A stretch of 64,000 nucleotides of DNA from Thiocapsa bogorovii. Lineage in GTDB: Bacteria; Pseudomonadota; Gammaproteobacteria; Chromatiales; Chromatiaceae. Where the stretch lies: the NCBI RefSeq assembly GCF_021228795.1, contig NZ_CP089309.1:2604001-2668000 (forward strand). Direction: 5' to 3'. The number at the start of each line of letters is the position of its first letter. Position 1 is the first letter of the stretch. Below the pieces are notes generated by a model, which made no database searches, was not told where the DNA came from, and saw only the letters and a program-made list of their open reading frames with translations. The translations under genes were made by a program, and so were the position numbers. Positions 36,094-45,181 of this stretch are shown one piece after another.

Positions 36094-37290
36094 ATGCGTA
36101 TCCTGATTGCCGATGATGCAAGCGATGCGAGGGAGATCCTCGGGCGCCTGCTCAAACGCTGGGGGCATGAGGTCGTGACGGCCAGCAACGGCCGCGAGGC
36201 GTGGGAGATCCTCGAGCGCGAGACGATCCGTCTCGTCATCAGTGACTGGATGATGCCCGAGATCGACGGACTGGAGCTGTGCCGACGGATCCGCGCCGTG
36301 CAGTGGGACCACTACGTCTACTTCATCCTCTTGACCGCCCGCGACGACAAGGACGACCTGATCGAGGGCATGACGGCGGGTGCCGACGATTTTCTGACCA
36401 AATCGTTCAATTTCGAGGAGCTGCGCGTGCGGCTGCGTGCCGCCGAGCGCATTTTGAGTCTCGAAAGCCAACTCGCCTCGCGCAACAGCAAGCTCGAAGA
36501 CACCAACGGCAAGCTCCACGCCGCCCTCGACCGGATCGAGCAGGACCTGCGTGCCGCTGCGGTCCTGCAGGCCAGCCTCTTGCCGAAGGATCCGAACGTG
36601 TCGCCCGCCGTAGCCTTAGCTTGGTTGTTCCTGCCCGCAACCGAGATCGGCGGTGACATCTTCGATTTTTTCCGTTTGAACGACCGCGATCTCGGGTTTT
36701 ATCACCTCGATGTCGCGGGGCATGGCGTGCCCTCGGCAATGATGTCCGTGACCCTGAGTCGAACCCTTTCCGCGGAGCTCAGCGAAGGTCACCTGGTCGC
36801 TCGGTCGGGAGGCGAGATGCGCGTCAGAGCCCCGGATGCCGTCGTCGGCGACCTCAACCGGCGATTCCAATCCGGCGACAACGCACCCTATTTCACAATG
36901 GTTTACGGCTATATCGACACCGACTCAGGGCACGGCGAGCTCTGTCAGGCCGGCCATCCCCATCCGCTCCTGGTCCGCCGCGACGGGCGTGTCGAACGGG
37001 TCGGACACGGCGGATTCGCCGTGGGGATGCTCGAAGGCGTTTCCTACGATTCAGTCGCCTTCACGCTGGAACCCGGCGACCGACTCATCCTCTACTCCGA
37101 CGGCATCACCGATTGTCGCAACGCCGAGGGCGAGAGCTTCGAGCTCGAGCGTCTCATCGGCCTTACCGGCGACTGCATCGATGCGCCTCCGGCGACCTTG
37201 ACGACGCGCCTCGACGAGACCTTGCGGAGTTGGCGCGGAGCGGGAGAGATCGAGGACGATATCTCGCTACTGGTGCTCCAACGGCGATGA
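36094..37290 (+). CDS. Response regulator with PP2C (SpoIIE/RsbU-type) phosphatase output
   Basis: 398 residues. Receiver: acidic pair 'LIADDAS', phosphoacceptor Asp51 ('LVISDWMMPEIDGL'), Lys in 'DDFLTKSFNFEEL'. A coiled coil (about 128-165, 'LESQLASRNSKLEDTNGKL') leads to a PP2C-like SpoIIE domain with all metal aspartates in place: 'TEIGGDIFDFF', 'LDVAGHGVPSAMMS', 'LILYSDGITDCRN', 'EIEDDISLLVL'. Such proteins dephosphorylate a STAS antagonist when phosphorylated; a STAS protein is encoded two genes downstream. It is the likely master switch of the EPS locus. The RsbW-type kinase is not in the window. Confidence 0.92.
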   Translation: MRILIADDASDAREILGRLLKRWGHEVVTASNGREAWEILERETIRLVISDWMMPEIDGLELCRRIRAVQWDHYVYFILLTARDDKDDLIEGMTAGADDFLTKSFNFEELRVRLRAAERILSLESQLASRNSKLEDTNGKLHAALDRIEQDLRAAAVLQASLLPKDPNVSPAVALAWLFLPATEIGGDIFDFFRLNDRDLGFYHLDVAGHGVPSAMMSVTLSRTLSAELSEGHLVARSGGEMRVRAPDAVVGDLNRRFQSGDNAPYFTMVYGYIDTDSGHGELCQAGHPHPLLVRRDGRVERVGHGGFAVGMLEGVSYDSVAFTLEPGDRLILYSDGITDCRNAEGESFELERLIGLTGDCIDAPPATLTTRLDETLRSWRGAGEIEDDISLLVLQRR

Positions 37291-37616
37291 CCGATCGGCA
37301 GCGGGCTCGGGCCCGCTGCCGCGGAAAGTGACCAAGGACACTGCCCAACGTCTTCGCAGAGCGCTATCCTTAGGAGCGAGCCTCGCCCCGCAACCGAACA
37401 CCACCGACGTCAGAGCTGCTCGGATCGGCGCGCCGCCCGCGGAGCCGATCATCGCAGGGTCTCGAATCGTTCAACCCAAAATCCGGCAGTTGATGTCCAC
37501 GATCGTCGACCGCGTCAAACCTTTGCATGGGGCACGAAGCAGTCAACTGCCGAATCTAGGTTGAACCCGCGCCCGGCGTCTCACGCCGCAACCACAACCG
37601 ATATTGGATAGACAGT
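37291..37616. other. Intergenic region between phosphatase and HPt genes
   Basis: 326 bp. A 78-codon frame starting at 37328 crosses it but lacks a ribosome-binding site and any recognisable motif. No terminator with a T-run is present, so read-through into the HPt gene is possible. Confidence 0.45.
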
Positions 37617-37979
37617 ATGTCAGGTTCAGGAGAAGATCGGATCGAGATCGTCATCGACACAAATGTCCTTGAGGACATTCGTGATCTGATGGAGGACGAT
37701 TTTCCCGATTTGGTGCGGCGTTTTCTCAAGGATTCAGTCGACCTGCTCGATCAAATTGATCAAGGCATCGCCAAAGGCGATGTGGATTCGGTCCACCGCG
37801 CGGCCCATACGCTCAAGTCCAGCTCCGCCGCCCTCGGCGCACTGGCGCTCTCGGAACGCGCGAAGCATCTGGAGGCCCTCGGTCGCTCGGGGGTGCTGAC
37901 CGGCGCAGAGGCAGAGGCGGCCGCGGCACACGTCCAGCTTGCGCGCGTAAAGGAACACCTGGAAAGGCAGATCGAGTAG
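37617..37979 (+). CDS. Histidine phosphotransfer (HPt) domain protein
   Basis: A 120-residue all-helical single-domain protein. The phosphorylatable His64 is in 'VHRAAHTLKSSSAALGA', followed by the expected 'ALALSERAKHLEALGR' helix. HPt proteins relay phosphate between a hybrid kinase receiver and an output receiver. The neighbouring REC-PP2C protein is the natural acceptor. The hybrid kinase is not encoded nearby; the IS-disrupted kinase at 16186 lacks a phosphoacceptor Asp in its receiver and so is a poor candidate donor. Confidence 0.92.
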   Translation: MSGSGEDRIEIVIDTNVLEDIRDLMEDDFPDLVRRFLKDSVDLLDQIDQGIAKGDVDSVHRAAHTLKSSSAALGALALSERAKHLEALGRSGVLTGAEAEAAAAHVQLARVKEHLERQIE

Positions 37980-38091
37980 GGATCCCCACCTTGGATGCCG
38001 ACCTGATTCGAGCCCACGACGACCTGCGCGGCAGACGCTCTGCAAACGCTCGGATTCCGAGGCGAAACCAACCGCCCGACCGCTGGAGCAC

Positions 38092-38439
38092 ATGAGGATG
38101 AAGGCAACCGTTACCCATCGAAAGATCGGCCAAGTCGACAGCGTCGCCATCGCCGGTCGCTTAACCGCCGCCGAGGCGCCGGCCGTTCGACAAGAGATCC
38201 TTGAAGTCCTGGAGCGGGGTGACGCGCGCCTCGTCCTTGACCTGTCGGAGATGACCTTCTGCGATTCGAGCGGCCTCTCGGTGTTGATCTCCGCGCTCAA
38301 GGCAGCGCGCGGCAGCAACGGCAACGTCTCCTTGGCCGGACTGACCCCCAGCGTTCGGGCGCTGATCGAGCTGACCCGCCTTCAACAGGTCTTCGAGATC
38401 TTCGACGACGCCGAGGTCGCCGCCGCTCGAATGGGCTAG
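38092..38439 (+). CDS. STAS-domain anti-sigma-factor antagonist
   Basis: A 115-residue SpoIIAA/RsbV-like protein. The motif 'LVLDLSEMTFCDSSGLSVL' carries the conserved phosphorylatable serine (Ser59 in DSSG), and 'VSLAGLTPSVRALIELTRL' is the second STAS landmark. In its unphosphorylated form such a protein binds a kinase/anti-sigma factor or another target. The REC-PP2C enzyme encoded upstream would dephosphorylate it. Position directly before wza recalls sypA at the Vibrio fischeri EPS locus, suggesting control of polysaccharide production. An alternative start is the second Met at 38098. Confidence 0.9.
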   Translation: MRMKATVTHRKIGQVDSVAIAGRLTAAEAPAVRQEILEVLERGDARLVLDLSEMTFCDSSGLSVLISALKAARGSNGNVSLAGLTPSVRALIELTRLQQVFEIFDDAEVAAARMG

Positions 38440-38469
38440 GCCGGCAGCGCTCGGCACCTACCCGCCAGG

Positions 38470-39534
38470 ATGAACGGGGTCACCCACGCACACCCGGTCG
38501 AGGAGCCGGACGTATCTTTGGTCGAGCGGTTCCTCGGATGCCGATGGATCGGGGCAGCGCTGACCCTTCTCATCGCCTCGACCCTCGGCGGCTGCGGCAG
38601 TTGGGAAGTCGTTCCCGGATCCACCGAGCCTGCAGCATCGAACTTCGAGGTGCCCGAGCGTCGCATCGAGGCATCCAGCCTTGAACTCCTCAAGCAGTTT
38701 GAACAAGCAGGAGAGCCGGTCTATCGGTTCGGTCCCGGGGACGAGCTCGTCGTCTCGGTGGCGGCCCGACCCGAAATTTCCGGACCGCATCTCGTCGGAC
38801 CCGACGGCATCATCACAGTCCCTTTCGCCGGTCCTATCCTCATCGGCGGCCTAACCCGGGAAGAGGCCGCCGCCCATGTTGTCGAGGCGCTTGCACCCTA
38901 TTATCTCGATCTGTCGGTCACGGTCGGCGTCACGCGCTACGGGTCGAATCGGATCGTCGTTCTCGGGCGCGTCGAGAATCCCGGCGTGCTGCAGTTCGAC
39001 ACGCCGCCGAATCTACTCGAGACGCTGGCCCAGGCCGGCGGCCTTCCGCTCCTGCGTCCCGAACAGCTCCTGACACGCTGCGCCGTGATTCGCGGCGACA
39101 GCATCCTCTGGGTCGATGTCGCGCGCCTGCTGACCGGCGACTTGTCGTTGAATATCCGATTACAGCGCAACGACATCGTCTATATCCCGGATTCCACGGA
39201 TACACCGGTTTACGTCCTCGGCGAGGTCGAGACCCCCGGTGTCTATCGACTGACACCCCAGATGTCGTTCCTGGATGCCCTGAGCCAGGCAGGTGGCCCG
39301 ACCCGGGATGCGAATCTCAATCGGATCCACGTCATTCGTCCGGCGGATCGGGTCAATTTCACTTTCTCGTTTATGGAAATCCTGAAACCGGATCCGGGAC
39401 TGAACGTCGCGATGAAGGAGGGCGACATCGTTTATGTCCCACGTAGCGGAATCTCGCAGGTCGGTTACATCCTGCAGCAGATCAATCCGTTCAGCTCCCT
39501 CCTGGTCATCAATCAGCTCGCAGGCACCCAGTGA
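38470..39534 (+). CDS. wza: Wza-like polysaccharide export lipoprotein
   Basis: 354 residues. After a charged N-terminus and a hydrophobic stretch, the lipobox 'STLGGC' gives lipidation at Cys42. The Poly_export domain follows ('YRFGPGDELVVSVAARPEIS', 'VGPDGIITVPFAGPILIGGL'), then SLBB-type repeats ('NRIVVLGRVENPGVLQFD', 'TPVYVLGEVETPGVYRLTPQ'). It should form the outer-membrane/periplasmic channel for the polymer. The start at 38470 leaves a longer cytoplasmic tail than usual. It is the first transport gene of the cluster and lies 61 bp before the co-polymerase gene. Confidence 0.92.
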   Translation: MNGVTHAHPVEEPDVSLVERFLGCRWIGAALTLLIASTLGGCGSWEVVPGSTEPAASNFEVPERRIEASSLELLKQFEQAGEPVYRFGPGDELVVSVAARPEISGPHLVGPDGIITVPFAGPILIGGLTREEAAAHVVEALAPYYLDLSVTVGVTRYGSNRIVVLGRVENPGVLQFDTPPNLLETLAQAGGLPLLRPEQLLTRCAVIRGDSILWVDVARLLTGDLSLNIRLQRNDIVYIPDSTDTPVYVLGEVETPGVYRLTPQMSFLDALSQAGGPTRDANLNRIHVIRPADRVNFTFSFMEILKPDPGLNVAMKEGDIVYVPRSGISQVGYILQQINPFSSLLVINQLAGTQ

Positions 39535-39595
39535 CCAGCCGGGTCGACATTCGTAGTGCGCCAGCGCAACCCTCGTGCCCGTCGGGAGGGCGTCC

Positions 39596-41689
39596 TTGAG
39601 CGCACCGCCCACTCAGCCTGCCTCCTCGGGTGCCTTCCAGCCGCTCAACAGCATCTGGAATCATAAGCTCCTGATTGTCCTGGTCGCCTTCGTCGTCGCA
39701 ATCGGCGGAACCTATGTCGCCTATATCAAGGGCACCGCCGTCTATCGCGCCACGGCGGTCATCTACGTCGCACCCCGGTTCGCCAATATCCTGGAGGACT
39801 CCAAAGAGCTGGAATTCCAGTCCTTTTCCCAGTTTCAGCAGTTCTTGAAACAGCAGGCGCGAACCATCAACCGATACGATATCGTCTCCGAGGCGCTCGC
39901 GCGGCTCGGCGAGCGCGCCTCCGCCGTTTGGCGCAGGCCCGATGAGTCCGAGCGGGAAGCGACCGAACGCCTGCAGCAGCAACTCCAAGTGCGCGATGTC
40001 CGAGATACCTATCTGATCACCGTCAGCCTCGAGTCCGAGAACGCCGACGGGCTCGACGAGATCGTCAACAGTGTCGTGACGGTCTATCTGGAAAAGGCGA
40101 AAAAGGAAGAGATCTATGCCGGAGAGGATCGCATCGAGATCCTCGCCGAACGCCGCAAGGCGCACGTCCTGCGTATCAAAGCACTCACGGAGCAACGCAA
40201 CGCGCTTGCTCAGGTCCTCGGGGTCACCACCTTCGTCGAGGGCTCGCTCAACCCTTACGACACCCTCTTGATCGAGAGCACCAGTGCCGTCCTCAAGGCC
40301 GAGCGCGCACGCATCGAGGCGGACGCCGAGCTGGCGACCTACGACGCCGCGACCGGTGGCGAATCCGCCCGTGCGGCCTTGAACGCAGCGGCCAGCGAGA
40401 TCGCCGCCAAGGATCCCGGACTCAACAGCCTCAAGGCCAATCTGTACAAGCGACGCAGCGAGGTTCTCGAGCAAACCACGGGGCTGACGGAAAATCATCC
40501 CGTCAGACGCATCGCGCAGCGCGAGCTCGATGATCTGGAGAACGAGGTCCAAAGCGCCTCGGCCCAATTGATCGCCGAAAAATCGGTCATGCTGCTCGAG
40601 GAGCGCAGGGCGCAGGTACGCGAGCGCGCCGCGGTCGAGGACGTCCTGCGTGCGCAGCTTCGCGAGCAACAGGATCAGGCCGCCTGGTTCGCGACCCGTT
40701 ACAACGATGCACTGGACGCAAGCAACGAGATCACGCGCGAGCGCAAGGCGTTGGATGCGATCGACGACCGCATCGAGTTTCTGGAAATCGAGGCCAGCGC
40801 ACCGGGTTTTATCCGGGTCTCGACCTGGGCCATGCCGGCGATCCTGCCGGTAAGCGGCGGTCGCACCAAGCTTGCCGTGGTCTTCGCGGCACTCGGGGGC
40901 ATCCTGGGATTGGTGTCGGCGATTGCGGTCGACCTGCTCGACCGGCGCGTTCAGACAAGTCGGCAGGTGCAATCGCTCGTGGGCTTTCCGCCGTTGGGGT
41001 CCTTCCTGGAGCCCTCCCGGGATCCAGCTCACCGGGCCCTGCTCGCCGATCAGATGCGACGGCTCGCCCTCGCGCTGAAGCGAGAGCGCGACGCGAACGG
41101 TGTGCGCCGTCTCCTGATCACCGCGGCTCGCGATGGTTGCGGCTCAACCACCGTCGTGCTTGATTTGGCACGCGAGCTGGACCGTCAAGGCCTACGGGCC
41201 GTCGTGGTCGAAGCGAACCTCTTCTGCTCGGACTCGCGCTACCGAACGATGCCGGATCGACCGGGTCTTCTCGACATCCTGTCGGACGACCTTGATCCCA
41301 CCCTCGCCATCGTTCCCGGCGACGAGGCCCTACCCGACCGTATCCGCACCGGGGATTCGGTCGATGAACACCTGAGCGACTGCAGCCGTCTACCCCGCGT
41401 GCTCGATCGGCTGGATGCGCAATACGACATGGTGCTCATCGACGCCGCCCCGATTCGCCTCTCCGCAGACACCGAGTATCTGGCCGGCATCTGCGACGCG
41501 ACCTGGCTGGTGGTGCGAGCACGACTCGCACAAATCGGCGAAGTCAAAGGTTCCGCGGCACGCCTCGAGAAGGCATCGCCGCCGGCAGTCGGCCTGATCA
41601 TGACCGGCCTGACCGTCTTTCTGGGTGGTGGCTACTATGGCAAGGTCCTGAAGGAGTACCGCAAGACCATCGTGGCAAAAAATCGATAA
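39596..41689 (+). CDS. Wzc-like polysaccharide co-polymerase with degenerate kinase domain
   Basis: About 697 residues: Wzz domain with two transmembrane helices (about 23-43 and 420-440), a long periplasmic coiled coil, then a BY-kinase-like domain. The kinase is defective on its face: Walker A reads 'ITAARDGCGSTTVVLDLA', with Ser where the nucleotide-binding Lys belongs. Walker A' is 'AVVVEANLFCSDS' rather than DxD-like. Only Walker B ('YDMVLIDAAPI') looks normal, and no Tyr-rich tail exists. It likely controls chain length without autophosphorylation. I place the start at TTG 39596, six bases after GGGAGGG; GTG 39575 is the in-frame alternative. Confidence 0.88.
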   Translation: MSAPPTQPASSGAFQPLNSIWNHKLLIVLVAFVVAIGGTYVAYIKGTAVYRATAVIYVAPRFANILEDSKELEFQSFSQFQQFLKQQARTINRYDIVSEALARLGERASAVWRRPDESEREATERLQQQLQVRDVRDTYLITVSLESENADGLDEIVNSVVTVYLEKAKKEEIYAGEDRIEILAERRKAHVLRIKALTEQRNALAQVLGVTTFVEGSLNPYDTLLIESTSAVLKAERARIEADAELATYDAATGGESARAALNAAASEIAAKDPGLNSLKANLYKRRSEVLEQTTGLTENHPVRRIAQRELDDLENEVQSASAQLIAEKSVMLLEERRAQVRERAAVEDVLRAQLREQQDQAAWFATRYNDALDASNEITRERKALDAIDDRIEFLEIEASAPGFIRVSTWAMPAILPVSGGRTKLAVVFAALGGILGLVSAIAVDLLDRRVQTSRQVQSLVGFPPLGSFLEPSRDPAHRALLADQMRRLALALKRERDANGVRRLLITAARDGCGSTTVVLDLARELDRQGLRAVVVEANLFCSDSRYRTMPDRPGLLDILSDDLDPTLAIVPGDEALPDRIRTGDSVDEHLSDCSRLPRVLDRLDAQYDMVLIDAAPIRLSADTEYLAGICDATWLVVRARLAQIGEVKGSAARLEKASPPAVGLIMTGLTVFLGGGYYGKVLKEYRKTIVAKNR

Positions 41690-41781
41690 ACCGCCTCCGA
41701 AACGATCTCGCTCGCCCTTCCGGTCGCCCTGGCATGCCTCGGACGGGGCGCGGAGCGAGCCGTCTGCCGGTTCGACCGCAC

Positions 41782-42111
41782 ATGAACAACCTGGTGATGG
41801 CCTATCGGGTCGTGGAAATCCTCAATGCCCACAACGAGGTCACCGATTTGAAGCTGATCTACGAAATCGCCGCGCGCGGCGGCACGGCGCAGACCGCGTT
41901 CGGCATCCATCTGCCCGGGATCGAGCGCGGCCTGATCGACACCGCCGCGACCACACTCTCGATCGGTGATCAGGCACCCGTCGGGTTGCCCGCCGAGTCC
42001 GGCCAGCGCGAGGCGGTTTTCGTACTGGCGCCGAAGCTGCCTGACCTGGCCAAGACCGGTCAACGCTGGCCGTGCAGCTTCTTCACCTTGCCCGCAGGGC
42101 TTCCACCATGA
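41782..42111 (+). CDS. Hypothetical protein, 109 aa, coupled to next gene
   Basis: Begins 'MNNLVMAYRVVEILNAHNEV' and reads as a compact beta-rich protein without signal peptide or transmembrane helix. I do not recognise a family. Its stop overlaps the start of the downstream secreted-protein gene by 4 bp (ATGA), which supports its being translated. An in-frame ATG at 41734 would add 16 residues of low-complexity character. It lies between the co-polymerase and the first glycosyltransferase. Confidence 0.5.
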   Translation: MNNLVMAYRVVEILNAHNEVTDLKLIYEIAARGGTAQTAFGIHLPGIERGLIDTAATTLSIGDQAPVGLPAESGQREAVFVLAPKLPDLAKTGQRWPCSFFTLPAGLPP

Positions 42112-42474
42112 CCATCCGCCGCCCCTTGTCGATCTCGCCGGTGAACATTGCCCTTCTGCTTCTGGTCTTGGCCGGAGCCGCCTACGGCACCTCGGTCCGT
42201 GCGGACATCGACGAGGTTCAACCCAATGCAAACTTCATTTATGAAACAATCTGGTGGAACGACGCGGGCATCGCCCTGGCATCCAACGACGGCAACCCGG
42301 CACTGCTCATTCGTTACGGCGCTCGCCGATCCCTCGGAAACGGATGTCAGCACCGACGATCTTTGGATTCAGAGTGATCGCGACGTGACGATGCGCCTGC
42401 GCACGGACAATCCGGACGTGACCATCGCCCCCGGGGGCGACGCGGTCACTGTGCTGTTCGGGTGGGAGGAGTAG
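42108..42474 (+). pseudogene. Secreted hypothetical protein, frameshifted
   Basis: The ATG at 42108 opens 'MTIRRPLSISPVNIALLLLV' with a signal peptide (cleavage near 'SVRADIDE'), continuing 'YETIWWNDAGIALASNDGNP' to 'LLIRY'. The reading then leaves this frame and resumes one base later as 'ALADPSETDVSTDDLWIQSD', ending 'GDAVTVLFGWEE' at 42474. Skipping one G after the TAC codon near 42318 would restore a single protein of about 121 residues. Either the gene is a recent pseudogene or this is an assembly error. No family was recognised. Both halves look like one immunoglobulin-like beta domain. Confidence 0.6.
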
Positions 42475-42846
42475 GCGCAGGTCAGCCTGATCGAGTCGAA
42501 CCCGATGCCCGGGGCGGACTGAAATCCAACCCCGAACCACCCGCCCTAACTGCAGCGATTCGCACCGTCATCGCGACTCGAGCGGCGGCGCCCATCGACG
42601 CTCTCGGCTCGCATCGACGCGACGTCGGACGCGGGCGCGGACATCGCGTTCTGTTACTATTCGACGCGCGGATTGCCGGCACTCTGTTCAATCGCGCCGC
42701 CGAACAGCCGCGTGCGTCGGATCCGGATCGACCGGCATCGAGAAACGGCCCGGATCACGGTTGACCGGGAGACAATCGATGCATGGCTTGAATCGAAAGC
42801 ACTGCCGCAGACAACCCTCAAACGAAATCCCGACCAGGGGAACGCG
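42475..42846. other. Intergenic region before the glycosyltransferase genes
   Basis: 372 bp with no convincing gene, hairpin or promoter. The frame of the following glycosyltransferase stays open upstream to 42673, but that extension has no family sequence and no ribosome-binding site. Confidence 0.45.
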
Positions 42847-43905
42847 ATGACCCCGCGGCTCTTGTACGTACTGCACAGTGGCAATCTCTACGGCACGGAA
42901 CGCATGGCTCTCGCAACCTTGGAGGGTCTTGGAGCGACTGTCGATCCGCTGCTCTGCGCACCGCCGGGTCCGGTCCTTGCCGAGGCGCAGCGGCGCGGCG
43001 TGCAAAGCATCGCCTTCGCGAACCCGCGGGAGCTCGCCCTTCTGTTGCGCCGGGAGGTTTCGAATCACCGCGAGGTCTCCTTTGCCGCGACCGCGGTCAC
43101 CCACTCGGTCCTCTTTGCCGCCCTGAACGCCGTCTATCGGCGACGCGGCGTGCACATCCACATGGTTCACGGCGGCACCGACGAGCGCGACAGCTACGGG
43201 CGCAAGAAGATACTCAACCACGCGGGGGTTCGCTTCGTTGCCGTCTCCGGTTACGTGCGTGAGCGCCTTGTCGCGAACGGGGTACGCGCCGACAGGATCT
43301 CCGTCATCGAGAATTTTCTCGGCTCCGACGATGTCGCCTCGCGCCCCCGGCGCTCGCCATTCGTGAGCCCCGGTATTCGGCATGTGCTGATCGTCTCGCG
43401 CGTCGATCCCATCAAACGGGTCGATCTCTTGCTGGACGCTCTCGACCGCCATGCCGGGCCAAGGGCTCTCGAATTTCGTATTCTCGGAACGGGCTGGGAT
43501 CTGGATGCCTTGCGGGAGCGGGCCCGGACCACCCATCCGCAGGTGACCTTCGCGGGCTTCTCCGATGCGGTGCCGAACGAATTGGCCCGGAGCGATCTCT
43601 TGCTGCACCTTTGCCCCGTCGAGCCCTTCGGGCTTGCGATCCTGGAGGCAATGGCGGCAGGCATACCGGTTCTGGTGCCGGACAGCGGCGGTGCCGGATC
43701 CCTGGTCGAGGACGGGGTCAGCGGCATGCACTTTCGGGCCGACGATGCCGATGACCTGGCACGCCGCCTCGCGACGTTTCAAACGGCCGATGCCGACACG
43801 CTCAATCGTCTGGTGGCCGGCGCCGACCGCCAACTGGCGATGCGCTTTTCCGCTGCGGCACGCATCGCCGACTATCGGCGGCTTTTCAATGGAGTCGAAC
43901 TATGA
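42847..43905 (+). CDS. GT4-type glycosyltransferase
   Basis: A 352-residue GT-B enzyme. The N-terminal domain has 'LLYVLHSGNLYGTERMALAT'; the C-terminal donor domain has 'HVLIVSRVDPIKRVDLLLDA' and the E(x7)E region 'VEPFGLAILEAMAAGIPVLV'. It is cytosolic and would add a sugar from an NDP-sugar to the lipid-linked repeat unit with retention of configuration. AGGGGA lies 6 nt before the ATG at 42847. Its stop overlaps the next glycosyltransferase start (ATGA). The specific sugar cannot be read. Confidence 0.9.
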   Translation: MTPRLLYVLHSGNLYGTERMALATLEGLGATVDPLLCAPPGPVLAEAQRRGVQSIAFANPRELALLLRREVSNHREVSFAATAVTHSVLFAALNAVYRRRGVHIHMVHGGTDERDSYGRKKILNHAGVRFVAVSGYVRERLVANGVRADRISVIENFLGSDDVASRPRRSPFVSPGIRHVLIVSRVDPIKRVDLLLDALDRHAGPRALEFRILGTGWDLDALRERARTTHPQVTFAGFSDAVPNELARSDLLLHLCPVEPFGLAILEAMAAGIPVLVPDSGGAGSLVEDGVSGMHFRADDADDLARRLATFQTADADTLNRLVAGADRQLAMRFSAAARIADYRRLFNGVEL

Positions 43906-44912
43906 ACCCGAATGGATCGCGCGTTGCGCTCTCGGTCGTCATCATCGGCCGCAACGAGGGGTCGCGTCTCGTGCGATGCCTGCGTTCCGTGCAAGCCATT
44001 CGTGGGGTTCGCGGCACGATCGAGATCATCTATGTCGACTCGGACTCCAAGGACGGCAGCGCCGAGCGGGCCCGCGCACTCGGGGCGCAGGTCATCATGG
44101 TGCATCCGCAACGCCCCTCCGCCGCGCTCGGTCGCAATGCCGGGTGGCGCGCGGCGCAGGCGCCGGTGATCCTCTTTCTGGACGGCGACACCATCCTGGA
44201 TCCGGATTTCGTCGCGAGCGCCTTGCCGCTGCTGAAGGACTCGAACGTCGCCGTCGTCTGGGGACACCGCCGCGAGCTGCACCCGGAGGCGTCGATCTAC
44301 AACCGAGTGCTGGACCTGGATTGGGTCTATCCACCGGGTCCGAGCGAATTCTGCGGCGGCGATGCACTGATGCGCCGCGCCGCCTTGGACGAGGTCAACG
44401 GGTTCGACGAGAGCCTGATTGCGGGCGAAGAGCCGGAACTCTGTCGGCGGCTGCGCACGCTGGGTTACCGCATCGAGCATATCGACCAGCCCATGACCCT
44501 GCATGATCTGGCGATCACCCGCTGGGAGCAATATTGGCGACGTGCCGAGCGGGCCGGCCATGCCTACGCGGAGGTCGCGGCACGATTCCGCAACAGTGAC
44601 TATCCGCTGTGGTCAGCGGAGGCTCGGCGCAACTGGATCCACGCGTCTATTCTGATCTTGGCGATTCCGGGCGGTATCGCTGCCGCCGTCGTCTTGGAAA
44701 GCCTCTGGCCGCTGCTGTTGCCGATCGTCTTTTACCTGGCCCTGATCGTGCGCACCGCGCGCCGGGTGGAGTGGAAGGAGCCGAGTCCGTTGACGCGCCT
44801 GCTGTACGGGGTGCATTCACACCTGCAGCAGATCCCGATCCTCTTCGGACAAATCGGGTTTTATCTCGATCGACGCGCCGGGCGTCGTCGACGCCTGATC
44901 GAGTACAAATAG
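43902..44912 (+). CDS. GT2-type glycosyltransferase with C-terminal membrane segments
   Basis: A 336-residue GT-A enzyme ('SVVIIGRNEGSRLVRCLRSV', DxD-like 'LFLDGDTILDPDF', 'GFDESLIAGEEPELCRRLR' acceptor loop). Two hydrophobic segments (about 250-290) near the C-terminus and a basic tail anchor it at the inner membrane. It overlaps the preceding GT4 gene by 4 bp, so the two probably act in succession on the same lipid-linked intermediate. Confidence 0.88.
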   Translation: MNPNGSRVALSVVIIGRNEGSRLVRCLRSVQAIRGVRGTIEIIYVDSDSKDGSAERARALGAQVIMVHPQRPSAALGRNAGWRAAQAPVILFLDGDTILDPDFVASALPLLKDSNVAVVWGHRRELHPEASIYNRVLDLDWVYPPGPSEFCGGDALMRRAALDEVNGFDESLIAGEEPELCRRLRTLGYRIEHIDQPMTLHDLAITRWEQYWRRAERAGHAYAEVAARFRNSDYPLWSAEARRNWIHASILILAIPGGIAAAVVLESLWPLLLPIVFYLALIVRTARRVEWKEPSPLTRLLYGVHSHLQQIPILFGQIGFYLDRRAGRRRRLIEYK

Positions 44913-44952
44913 GCCGAGTAGCGATCGATCCCGGCGCGATGGAGGACGAGCG

Positions 44953-45181
44953 ATGAGCAAAGATATCAAAGGCTTCGCGGTAGCCGTACTGATCCCGATC
45001 GCACGACTGCGGCGACGCCTGATTGACCCGATCGTGCGTCTGTGGAGCCATGCCCGCTTGGCGGAGCGGATCACCTCGCCGCTCGATCCCTCGGTCGTCG
45101 TACTCGGAGTCCCCGAGATCCATGGAACCGGCAACATCCGCTTGGGCCGCCGACTCTATCTCTACCCCGGTCTCTATCTAG
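44953..45181 (+). pseudogene. Hexapeptide acyltransferase, 5' part (interrupted by IS copy 3)
   Basis: The ATG at 44953 follows GGAGGACGAGCG. It encodes an amphipathic N-terminus and the first left-handed beta-helix turns ('VVLGVPEIHGTGNIRLGRRL', 'YLYPGLYL'). The IS enters here after CTAG and adds a foreign tail of about 28 residues. Rejoined to 46921-47297, the frame is continuous over 201 codons, with '[20 protein letters not shown]' across the junction. Confidence 0.9.

Noticed and set aside
42312-42330. Programmed ribosomal frameshift in the secreted protein gene
   Set aside because: No slippery heptamer, shine-like stimulator or following pseudoknot was visible; mutation or sequencing error is simpler.
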